Assembly: GCA_016110215.1 (NCBI GenBank)
Contig: JADWQD010000004.1
Span: 2,232,001-2,296,000, forward strand
Reading direction: 5' to 3'
Source: Capronia americana
Lineage: Eukaryota; Ascomycota; Eurotiomycetes; Chaetothyriales; Herpotrichiellaceae
Length of the DNA: 64,000 bases
The notes below the pieces were generated by a model. That model searched no databases. It had not been told where the DNA came from and saw only the letters and a program-made list of their open reading frames with translations. This document shows, piece after piece, positions 55,172 to 64,000 of the stretch. The position numbers and the translations under genes were made by a program. Position 1 is the stretch's first letter; every line of letters starts with the position of its first letter.

Positions 55172-57380
55172 CTAGTCGTCAAATTTGATGTTGGTCTTTC
55201 CCACCTCCACCCCGTTAACCATTGATTTGAAGTTGAGAATGCCGTCTTCCGACCGGAAATCTACCGTCATCTCGTAGTTGAAGCGATACACAGTCTTCCT
55301 CAGCCTGGCACTCCAGCAGGATTCCACCTCGTCGTTTTCAGGATCCCACATGGTCTCAATGACGCCCTCGCGCCGGACGCTAAAATGCTCCTCCCGCTCG
55401 GGCGGCGAGTCGAGAGGACAGGAGTAGAGCTCTAGCGCCGAGCAGTTGAGTCCTGGAGTCTCGGTCGAGTGCGAGACATCTTTCGTGATGGAGAAGGACT
55501 CATCCAATTCTTGATTCTGGCTTCAGTCAGCTATCACAGCATCCACGTGTGCCATCAGAAGGCGGTATCACCTTCAGAACTGCCCAGTGCATTTTGCCCC
55601 GGCACATCTTTCGACCATCGAACTTGTGGGTGTACGAGTTTGCGTCGTCGTCGATGCCCTCCCGGAAAGCCTCACCCCAGCTCCAGCCATAATTGCGTCT
55701 GGCGATAATCGCTTGTGGGCGTATACCTTCCAGCCCTCGGAGAGCCGCGCCTTTGACAATGGCTGCTTGGCTATCATCGCGTTAATATTTTAGCAGTTCC
55801 GCAGGGTTGTTGCTTACCAGTCTGTCGGGCACGAAAATCGCTTGATATTTCTGGAGTCGCACCACTGCTTGAGCTCTTGGTTCAGATAAGGCGAATCGCC
55901 GAACCCGCCCACGAGAATGAAACGCTGTTTCAGGTGTTAGCACGAAGCATGTCGTCGGGGACAAAAAGAAATCATGGAAAACGTACATCGAGCTTCTTCC
56001 CAAGCTGCTTCAGTTGAGCCAGCTGGCCTTCGATCAAAACGACGAGGCCCTTGATAGCAGGTTCGAAGAATCGAACCATATCCAGCCTATCACCTGTCAG
56101 AGCGGCGTCGGGCGTGAACAGGGCATCAGGACACCCACCTTGGAATTTTAACGGTCGCCTCGTCATCATCGTACTTTGGATTTGCTCCACAATCCAGTTC
56201 CAAAGGGCCGACTTCGAAGTACGTTCTATCGACATCTTTGAATCCGAAATTTCTCTTCACACCCTCGAATGACTTCATGAAGATGGAGCCCGGACCGCGT
56301 TTCTTCATATCGATGTCGGTATACGCATGACCGAACTGTTTGGTCATCCATTGGACAAACTGCCGGTCGATCGAAGTTGAACCGCATTTTAGACCTGAGA
56401 ATCATGAGTTCAAGTGTTCGATCTGTTGGGTGACGCCTACCTGTCCCGCGGCACTTCTCGCTTAGCTTGAGTGATGGAGTTGTCTGCTGGATCTCATAGG
56501 TGACGAGGTCCTTGTTGGGGAGTCAGTATCAGCAACCTGAATCAGTGGAGGGTCTCTCTTCCTACTTACCACCGTTCCGCCTCCGCAGTCACAGATGAGC
56601 ACGCATTCACCAGGCTGGGCAGGTTAGCTAGCAGCCAGGCCGACCTTCGATTTCGGTACATACTTTCAGCGGGTCAAGGGCAGTGGGCACAAGGTATGGC
56701 TTCAGGGCGTACAAAGCAGCCGCTTCTGGCTCCGTGATCATGTTGACTTTGTCACCTGGTCGAGACCCAAACCCAGCTGCAAGGGCCGCCTCTTTCGTGT
56801 CCCTTTGCGCTTTATTTCCCCAGATGGCCGGCATGGTGATCCAGCATTCCATCGGCATCGCCTGTACAAGAGCTGCGGAACCCAACTCTTGCTCCAGGCG
56901 TAGCATGAGATACTGATACAGTTCAGAGAGGTAATCTTGTGCTACGTCCTTTGCTGTTTTGCCAGGCGGCAGCCGCAGGAACCCAGAACCGTACATTTGT
57001 TGAAGCAGCGGATCATCGTACTGAGCAGTGTCGACCTCTTTGTCCAGCAATAGCTTGGTCCATACGTACTGCTTGAGGCTCCTCGTTACCTCGAAGCCCC
57101 ACTGATTCCGTGTCAAGGAGGCCTTTGTGTTCTCGTTGCAATAGGCGATGGTTGTTGGCGTCTTCCACGCCTTGTCGCGCTGACCTGGCCAGGCGGACAC
57201 TATAACGATGTCCTCCCATGTATTGTTCGAGGTCACGAAGCTAAGTCCTGTCGCGCATATTCGTGAGCGCCGAAGACACTCCCGCCAGGGTCACGGCTCA
57301 CCTGAGTACGTTGTCCCGTAATCCACGCCGACAATGATGCGATGAGCGCCGGCGGTAAGGAAGACCGAGTTTCGAGCCAT
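55172..57380 (-). CDS. Hsp70-like ATPase (HSPA12-like), fungal
   Basis: Nine exons fit: 57380-57302, 57247-56664, 56614-56570, 56510-56441, 56394-56139, 56086-55987, 55924-55818, 55770-55572 and 55516-55172; about 594 aa. The actin-fold ATP-binding motifs are all present: phosphate 1 IIVGVDYGTTYSG near residue 15, phosphate 2 LICDCGGGTVDLVTYEI, and the adenosine motif FILVGGFGDSPYLNQEL. Connecting segments are WITMPAIWGNKAQRDTKEAA, MITEPEAAALYALK and KCGSTSIDRQFVQW. QAAIVKGAALRGLEGIRPQA follows the ATPase core. The ~130-residue C-terminus (from MHWAVLK) is beta-rich-looking and lacks a normal Hsp70 substrate-binding domain and EEVD tail. Such divergent Hsp70s are expanded in filamentous fungi, mostly without known roles. 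It is head-to-head with a coiled-coil gene, 465 bp between starts. Confidence 0.88.
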
Positions 57381-57845
57381 GTTGTTCAGCTTCGTCGGAT
57401 GGTGATGGCCGCGAAACAAGTCAATGCTCGATACAAAATGTGCTGGGGCAATTGCGCGGTAAGTTTCGTGCTTATCTACCGAGCCATTCGCCTAAAACAG
57501 GAGTCTGGAGACTGCTCCGCATGGTTCGAACACGTGGGAGTCGAATCAAGAGTCGGGAGCCTCATCCCTATCCTTCAGCCGCCTGGCTTGGGAAGTCTAG
57601 GTGTGCCTCCCAAAGTTCCTTTTGTCTCAAATCGGAGGGGGGCCCCATCAGACTAATGCAGGTATGTTTTAAAATACACTAGTGTACCAGAAATACCCTG
57701 ACCGGTTCTGCACGCATCCAAGCGAAGGGTGGCCCGCGCATCTCGATGCCTGCCGATTCTTGAAAGGGCTGCCATTTTTAATCCTGTGCTGGTCTGAAGT
57801 GGTGCGAGCCTTTGTATCTTCCTCACAGCGGACCTTCTATCGATC
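57381..57845. promoter_or_regulatory. Divergent promoter of Hsp70-like and coiled-coil genes
   Basis: 465 bp between the two outward start codons. No heat-shock element array (nGAAnnTTCn) stands out by eye. Co-regulation is an inference from layout. Confidence 0.45.
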
Positions 57846-59495
57846 ATGACAAGTCAACCACTCGAAACCACAATGGAACAGTCGCAAGATATGGAGCTTG
57901 ACGACCGTGGATCTCGCGGCAGCCGCAGAGTACGTATGCCGAAATCACAAGATAGGTGCTGATCGAGGTCAAGGGCACTGTGTCCAGTGGGCGTCACGAG
58001 CCAGAAGGTCGGCAGGACCAACGCGCGAGACCTGAGGAAACTCCTCACACGCTGTCTGGAGCACCACAAGTTCCTCCCAAAGATCATGGCGAGCAACAGC
58101 AGCCAAAGGGTCGAGGAAATGCCCAAATAGCGACTCAATCGGTTGTATATGAGCCGGGCTCAGTCCACCAAGTCACATTTGTTCCGACAGGCCGTAAAGG
58201 GGAGCACGAGCAATCTCACGGCAATGTGCTGCAAAGGCACGAGAAGCAACTGGAAGACGAAATCCGGAGGTTGAAGGAGGAACTCACCGCCGCGAAGGCC
58301 AGGCCCCGATCTAGTGACATGCGTCGATATGAAGACAGAGCCACCAATGCGGAGGCCAAGCTGAAGTACGCCAACGAAGACGCTTACTTCTGGAAGTCCC
58401 AAGTAGAGCAAGTTTCTCACGACGCGGCGGAGAGCCTGAGAGACATGGACCAGGAGAGACAGAGGCTCCAACGGGACCTCGACCAAAGCGAGGCCAATGT
58501 CAGAGCCCTTGTTGAGGCAGCTACCCGTAACATGAGCAGCGGTCGATGGAACCCACCCCCCGACGACGACATTCGAAATCAGCTGGATCGTCTGTACGGG
58601 AGTGTGCGCGAGTGGGCGAAATGTTGGGCGATCGACGCCATGCCCGAGTACCGGACGCAGGACCCCGAGTTCGCTTCGTTCAAGGAAGTCTACTTGGCCC
58701 AGTTCGTGTGGGCTAACGACAAAAAAGGCCTGCCTCCTGCCATTGACAACCCAGCGGGCAAATTTAAGCAGCGCCTTCCTGACCTTCTGCTCACTGCTGC
58801 CCTTTCGCACACTATCCACCATGAATTTTTCGCCAACCCCTTCTTCTGCGCGCCGCTGGAGGTCAGGGGTGCTTTGCGGGAGGTCTATGAGGAACTCATA
58901 TCAGGTACGTGAGACGTGGCCGCAGCAGTAGTAACACACGGTCGCTCACACATGTCCAGCAAACCAACGCGAGGCTCATAATTGGCGATGCACCTTTTGG
59001 AGAATTATGAATCCGCCAAATTCAGGCAAATCTGCCGCCAACGATGACTCGGTGACGTTCAAACGCGTCCGGCAATACTGCGACGAGATCGCCAAATCCT
59101 TCCGGCAGGGTCCTGCAAAGAACTTGCTGGTCAACCGTTCGCTGCCGAGTGAGCAATCCAAAATCCAGGCAAAGCACCTTCGCGAGATTCTGATGAATGC
59201 TGCGGAGATTGCAACCGCGCTGTGGACTCAACCTTCGTACATTGAATGTCTGGGCTTGCAAGAAATGCAACGTCAACAGACCTTGTTCGATGTGGCCTCT
59301 CCAGTGATGGAGGCGCATCGCCTCAGCAGAGTCGATCCAGAAGACGCCAGGCACAATGGCCGGAAAATCATCGCTGTCATCCAGCCTGCGTTACTGGCAT
59401 TCGACGAGAACGACCCACTGGGTCTCGATGGTGATGGGTATCGTGTGCTGTCGAGGGCAAACGTGTTGCTCGATGATTTGAGCTCGCGGGGTTAG
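57846..59495 (+). CDS. Coiled-coil protein of unknown function, possible Hsp70-like partner
   Basis: Three exons: 57846-57929, 57974-58904 and 58960-59495; about 516 aa. The first intron is 44 nt (gtacgt..gtcaag) and the second 55 nt. The start is MTSQPLETTMEQSQ. The first ~110 residues are polar and disordered. A heptad-rich coiled coil runs from about 115 to 215 (HEKQLEDEIRRLKEELTAAK, then DMDQERQRLQRDLDQSEANV). The C-terminal half looks like an all-helical globular domain: NQLDRLYGSVREWAKCWAID, LPDLLLTAALSHTIHHEFFA, NWRCTFWRIMNPP, LREILMNAAEIATALWTQPS, and a final LSRANVLLDDLSSRG. I do not recognise a named family. Confidence 0.78.
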
Positions 59496-60380
59496 GCTGG
59501 CGACGAGGGGTGAGGCTGAGAAACTTGGTTTACAGGTCGATACGCTGTGATACAGTAGCGCGCAATGGGGCCTGCCTTAGCGGCTCGTATTCTGCAAGCC
59601 TCATTGAGCGTCGTCGCCACCCCCAGCCGGTCGACATCTTGCTCCGCGGCCTGCAATGGGGAGGAAACTTCGAATCTAATCTGGGAAGATGGGGGGGCCC
59701 ACAACTTGGAAACATTGACCGGCACAGATAACCCGTCGTGATAGGCTAAATCGAAGCACGTCAACGGATCGGGGGCGGTCGGCACGGAGCCCCCCTCGTC
59801 CTCAACCGTTGCTTAAGCTTTCCTCCCGACCTCCTTTGTACCATCAGGCTGGCGCTGTCGACATTGCATAATGGCCCGGCCTCGACTCGTTCGGAGGCTT
59901 GCCTCGTCCACGCCGGCCACAGAGTCTACAAAGCAATAGTTTGTATCTCCCTGCATGAAGCATTGCATGGGGGGCCCCACCGAGCTGAAAATAACTTTTT
60001 TGCAATGAGTTGAATTGAGAACTCAACCTTCGCTTTACGTACGGAGGAAGGAGGACCAGTACTCGCTACACAAGTACTACCTACTGAGCGAGGCGGGGAC
60101 TGAGGACCCAGACCACAGCCTTACCCTGTCCCCAGGACGGAGTCCCCTCTTTGGTCATTCTACTCGTACTTATCCTAATACATTAAGCGAGGTGCACACT
60201 GGCGAGGCGTCCAGAACATGCCACCTGCATCGCCTCTTCTCGCTTCGTCGAAAGTACCGTCGCTACTACTGGGTGATTGATTACTAGTTCGACGCCGGGG
60301 TGCAAGTGTGCAAGTGTGCAAAGTTAGGATACAGCAAATGCAGATTGGGGGCCTTTTCCGGCCGGATCGCAATACTAACA

Positions 60381-60399
60381 GCCAGCCAGCCAGCCAGCC
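60381..60399 (+). repeat. (GCCA)n microsatellite
   Basis: Nearly five tandem GCCA units, just before the heptamer minisatellite. Confidence 0.8.
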
Positions 60400-60416
60400 C
60401 CAACAGCCAGAGCCAG

Positions 60417-60514
60417 CCTGATGCCTGATGCCTGATTCCTGACTCTTGACGCCTGAGACCTGACGCCTGAGACCTGATGCCTGATGCCTGATGCCTGAGA
60501 CCTGACGCCTGGTG
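60417..60514 (+). repeat. Heptamer minisatellite, 14 units of CCTGANN
   Basis: Fourteen consecutive 7-bp units can be read with no gap: CCTGATG (5 copies), CCTGAGA (3), CCTGACG (2), and single CCTGATT, CCTGACT, CTTGACG and CCTGGTG. Only positions 6-7 vary in most units. It lies about 330 bp upstream of the GTPase start. Confidence 0.9.
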
Positions 60515-60841
60515 TCGAATGCCCTTGAGAGAGAGAGCCGCACGACTTGGCCAGCTATTGTAGCCGACCACCCTTTTTCGTCCGTCGCTTCTCTGCACCT
60601 CCTCCTTGCCCCTGCTCCTCTGGTATTCGTGGATTTTAATCAGGTCTCCCCTTTCTCAAGTCGTAGGGGAGTCGTCTCGTGGAAGTCTCTCTTCTCTCAG
60701 TCGTACAACCGTCTTCGTGAGAGAGCGCAGAAACTCGAGAAATTCAGACATTCTCACAATCAAACACAACACTCAATTTGAACTCAACTCAGACATTCTC
60801 ACATCAAAACACACCACCACACCTCAATTTGTGTTAAGAAG

Positions 60842-62661
60842 ATGGCGCCAGAAGCAGCTCGTGGCGACGGACGGATGGTCTTCATCGCCGTGATGGGCGT
60901 CACGGGCGCGGGGAAGAGCACTTTTATTCAGACTGCCAGCGGCGACTCGCGCGTGACGGTCGGGCATGGCAACAAGTCCTGTAAGTAGTAGGCGCGCGGG
61001 GGAACCTCGCGGCGGCGGCGGCGGCGAATGCGAATGCGAATGTTCCTCGCTGGGCCAAAACTGACATGTGTCCACACCACGCACAGGCACGACGGAGATT
61101 GTGCCGTGGCGGTTCAAGCACGGGGAGCACGACATCACGCTGATTGACACGCCGGGGTTCAACGACACGACACGGGGGGAGACGGAGGTGCTCAAGGAGA
61201 TCGCCGAGTGGCTGGCGCTGAAGTACAAGAACGACAACACGCGGCTGTCGGGGATCATCTACATGCACGCGCTCGACGACCGGCGGATGTACGGGTCGAC
61301 GCTGCGCAACCTCAAGATGTTCCGGCAGCTGTGCGGCGAAGAGCCGATGCGCAACGTCATCTTCACGACGACCGGGTGGGGCACGGCGCGCAAGGCGGAG
61401 CAGCTGGCCAAAGCGCTGGAGAAGGAGAGCGAGCTGTGCACGGACGCGCTGTTCTGGGAGCCGATGCTGCGGCGGGGCGCGCAGACGGCGCGGTTCGAGG
61501 ACAGCCGCGAGTCGGCGCTGCGCATCGTCGACCGGCTGGTGCCGCGGGCGCCGCTGGTGCTGCAGATCCAGCACGAGATGGTGGACGAGCAGAAGAACCT
61601 GATCGACACGGCCGCGGGCGCGACGGTCAACGAGGAGATCAAGAAGCTCGAGGCGCGGTACCGCGACGAGATCGCCAAGGTGCAGCAGGAGATGCAGGCC
61701 GCGCTGCTCGACAAGGACAACGAGCTGCACTCGGCGCTTGAGGAGACCAAGACGCGGCTGGAGCACCTGCGCGAGGAGAACCAGCGCGCCCAGGAGCTGC
61801 TGCAGTACGAGCGCCGCAACGCCGAGCGCCGCCACGACAACGCCATGCAGGACCTGCGCATGGCGCTCGAGTCGCAGAAGCTGTCGGCCCAGCAGAAGGA
61901 GGACCAGATGCGCGCCGAGGCCGCCGCCCAGCGCTACGCCGACCGCATGCGCTTCGACGAGGTCGTCGCCACGATCCGCGCCAACGTCGAAAAGGTAAGG
62001 CACGAGGACCGCGTCGCCATCGAGGCCGCCATCGCCCGCATGGAGGCCGAGCAGCGGGCCCAGCAGCAGAACACCAAGCCTCCGAAGGGCGGCGGCGGCG
62101 GGAAGAGCGACCGCACCAAACGCCTGCTGCTGGGCCTGCTGCCCACCGTGGGGAGTGTGGCCCTGGCAGCCATCGGCTTGCCCATGGGCTTCAACCCCTT
62201 CTCGGAGTTCATGTGAGTAGGTACAATCGATCCCCTATTATGGTTGTTGTTTAAATTCCGTCATACGTTATTAATAAACGCATCAGTCAGTCATTCGGTC
62301 GGTCGGTCCGTGGTCGATCGATGACTGGAGATGCTTGCTCCCAGTCGGCATTGAATCTTCCCACCTTACCTCACTCACTCAAACACTCATTCAATCGCCT
62401 TGCGTTGGGTTGTCTTCCGCTGTATTGCACTGTATTCCTGACTCCTTACTTCACACCACGGATGATAGTCCCACGCTGATGCTAACGTGTCTTCCTCCAT
62501 CTAGACACTTCATCCGCGAAGAATTTGACCCGGACCCGGACGCAAACGGAGACAATGGATCTGGATGGGGAGACCAGGGTCAGGATAACACTAACGCCAA
62601 TACCAACACCAATACCGACACATATACCGAGTATGAGGTGGAAGAGTACGACGGACCATGA
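60842..62661 (+). CDS. AIG1/septin-like GTPase with coiled coil, membrane segment and acidic tail
   Basis: Three exons: 60842-60980, 61087-62212 and 62505-62661; about 473 aa. The P-loop MGVTGAGKSTF is at residues 18-28 and the G3 motif LIDTPGFND at 65-73, with candidate switch I Thr at 48-49. No clear N/TKxD is seen; the usual G4 place has FTTTGWGTARK. After the GTPase domain (to about 200), a long Arg/Glu/Ala-rich coiled coil runs to about 345 (LEARYRDEIAKVQQEMQAAL, then LEETKTRLEHLREENQRAQE). It is followed by a GGGGGKSDRTKR linker and a hydrophobic segment LLLGLLPTVGSVALAAIGLP. Exon 3 (HFIREEFDPDPDANGD, ending EEYDGP) is an acidic tail. If the 292-nt intron is retained, the protein stops at FSEFM. 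Exon 2 is very GC-rich relative to its neighbours. Confidence 0.8.
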
Positions 62662-63554
62662 TTAGCATTGAAATAGGGGGGAGGGGAGGACAGCACAGTA
62701 CAGTCTACTACATATTATAGATCTTAGCATCTTGTAAAATTGGCACGTTTCAGCCGTGTAGCCTTGCTTTTCGCTTTGCAACCGAGTTTTCAAGGCAAGA
62801 GTCTTGTCTTAGGCGGAAAGTAAGAGGTTCGAGGACAAATAGAAGCTGGCTGCCAAGGTCAGCTAATTGGCGTGAGATGGCTGTTCTGAACGCTCTTGGT
62901 GCCGTAAGGTGGCACAAGCAAGCGATCGGATAGCACTATCCTACTTGAGTTGAGCGAGAATGAGATGTTCTAGGCTATCACGGTCTGTACATTCCTGAAC
63001 ACTCTGTAGTACTACGAACGAACAGTCGTATCGGGCAGAAATGGGTGGGTGACGTGGCGCGCTCAGAGGTAATGGCTACCTAGGATATGAAGAAGGCGAT
63101 AAGCACCGCCAACCTCACAGCGTGGGGAATCCCGCATGCATCGCCCGGCGACTATCCGACGACAATAGCAAGGTATATGCACTCACTCAGTCCATCTGAC
63201 CTGGGGACTGTATCGTCCCCGAAGTTATCAGGAGAATTGATACTTTTGATGATATGCAGGATAGCAATGCCCCCAACAAAACGACGGCTCGTCTACGCTC
63301 CCAGCCCATCCTCAGAATTGGTTCAAACAATCCGGTCGTCAAGTGCTGGGCAGCCCATCCCGTCCTACACCCTAGGGTTGTTCTTGAAGTGGCCCCCAAT
63401 AATAAGTTGTCGAGACCCTCCATGTCGAGGTTGCTGCGCACATGCTCGATCTAGTGCAAATGACAATTCAGTCACACATGCCTCTATTCCTAACCATATA
63501 ATATTTCGCCACCGCAAACTCTCACTAAGGTACTAGATACTCTTCGCTTGCATT
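62662..63554. other. Intergenic, no gene seen
   Basis: About 890 bp. A plus-strand frame at 63087-63536 (149 codons) has no motif. It ends just before the next gene and is probably chance. Confidence 0.45.
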
Positions 63555-64000
63555 ATGTATAGCTATCGACCCCGCGCTTCGTTTCTGGAGCGGGCGGCCA
63601 CGTTCGGTGAATTGATACTTCCTACCGGGCTCTCCCTCTCCCTCCTGGTGACCACTTCCAGGCGCTACAGCGGTTCTGTTGTCACTTTCGTGCAGGAAAA
63701 CCGAGCTTCAGTGCAAATTCTGGTCCAGATTCTGTCTGTCGCCCTGGCCGTGCTTCAACTAAACGTTGTCAAGACGTTGCTGAGTTTCAGAACACGGCTA
63801 CTGTTGACTAGGCAGTATCTTCCACTTGATGAACTGGCTTTCCGTGCAGCTATTATTCGTCAACATGCAGATCAAACACTGTCAAGGGCGCGATTCGCAT
63901 CTCTGGCGGCTCTCCTTGTTCTTTTTGCCGCTCCCGGTGCATTATGGGCTGGAGCACTTACACCCGAGGTCGCCGATGACTTGAAGGCCTTTAAAGGCAT
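63555..64000 (+). CDS. Integral membrane protein, 5' part (runs off window)
   Basis: Open from ATG at 63555 to the window end (148 codons plus 2 nt), without a stop. It begins MYSYRPRASFLERAATFGE. Hydrophobic segments are visible at LILPTGLSLSLLVTT, VQILSVALAVLQLNVV and SLAALLVLFAAPGALWAGAL. The text FRAAIIRQHADQTLSRARF between the second and third is typical of a cytosolic loop. The segment GALWAGALTP recurs, as I recall, in large fungal multi-pass proteins of unknown function. The gene continues to the right. Confidence 0.7.
   Translation, partial: MYSYRPRASFLERAATFGELILPTGLSLSLLVTTSRRYSGSVVTFVQENRASVQILVQILSVALAVLQLNVVKTLLSFRTRLLLTRQYLPLDELAFRAAIIRQHADQTLSRARFASLAALLVLFAAPGALWAGALTPEVADDLKAFKG

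Larger units (their letters stand above)
59496..60841. other. Intergenic with minisatellite
   Basis: 1.35 kb upstream of the GTPase gene. It holds a GCCA run (60381-60399), a 14-copy heptamer minisatellite (60417-60514) and imperfect direct repeats of ACACAACTCAATTTGAACTCA type around 60765-60835. No gene is seen. The many minus-strand frames across the heptamer array are products of the repeat. Confidence 0.6.

Noticed and set aside
60284..60598. Minus-strand frame with repeated GIRHQAS-type heptapeptides
   Set aside because: Product of reading through a 7-bp minisatellite, which is open in several frames; not a gene.
60924..62003. 359-codon minus-strand open frame opposite the GTPase gene
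   Set aside because: Leu/Arg/Val-rich text with no motif. It is explained by extreme GC at third positions of the sense gene.
1..64000. CRISPR arrays, rRNA genes, canonical tRNA genes, intact transposons
   Set aside because: Looked for by eye on both strands; no spacer-repeat array, no rRNA core sequences, no complete cloverleaf, and no transposase with terminal repeats was seen.

Overview
The window is nuclear DNA of a filamentous ascomycete (Pezizomycotina; the exact class cannot be fixed from sequence alone). The signs are short introns (about 45-340 nt) with GT..AG borders, mitochondrial presequences, full-length fungal housekeeping genes (Tof1/Timeless, Sly1, PNUTS-like, Nce102, mitochondrial IF-2, complex I subunits, dihydrolipoamide dehydrogenase), and a degraded DUF3435 gene, a family largely confined to fungal genomes. 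I rebuilt most gene models by joining open frames across splice sites and checking codon phase at each junction. Spans therefore include introns, and protein lengths are for the spliced product.

Layout. 0-6.4 kb: the 3' exons of a small stress-type protein, Tof1 (-), a mitochondrial 3-hydroxybutyryl-CoA dehydrogenase (+) and a SnoaL-like protein (-). 6.4-10.3 kb: gene-poor, with a decayed DUF3435 tyrosine-recombinase-like relic and a hairpin-rich, tRNA-like patch. 10.3-23 kb: a glycine-zipper protein, a divergent acyl-CoA dehydrogenase / class III CoA-transferase pair, a divergent pair of complex I genes (acyl carrier protein and the 23-kDa TYKY subunit), a YMC1-like mitochondrial carrier with a 12-nt microexon, and mitochondrial IF-2. 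23-43 kb: a secreted Ser/Thr-rich repeat protein, Sly1, a PNUTS-like PP1 regulator, a DUF218 protein, a protein with a duplicated unknown domain, dihydrolipoamide dehydrogenase, Nce102 and a dienoyl-CoA isomerase. 43-49 kb: a 6-kb gene-poor block with one small Cys-rich gene. 49-55 kb: two MFS transporters. 55-64 kb: an accessory-looking group of an Hsp70-like ATPase, a divergent coiled-coil partner candidate, a GC-rich coiled-coil GTPase with a membrane segment, and the start of a membrane protein running off the end.

Working together. Many genes serve mitochondrial or peroxisomal acyl-CoA and energy metabolism (hydroxyacyl-CoA dehydrogenase, acyl-CoA dehydrogenase, CoA-transferase, dienoyl-CoA isomerase, ACP, TYKY, carrier, E3). 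These are neighbours but not an operon. The parts most likely to hold undescribed biology are the Hsp70-like/coiled-coil divergent pair with the nearby GTPase, the duplicated-domain protein at 34.9-36.5 kb, and the DUF3435 relic.
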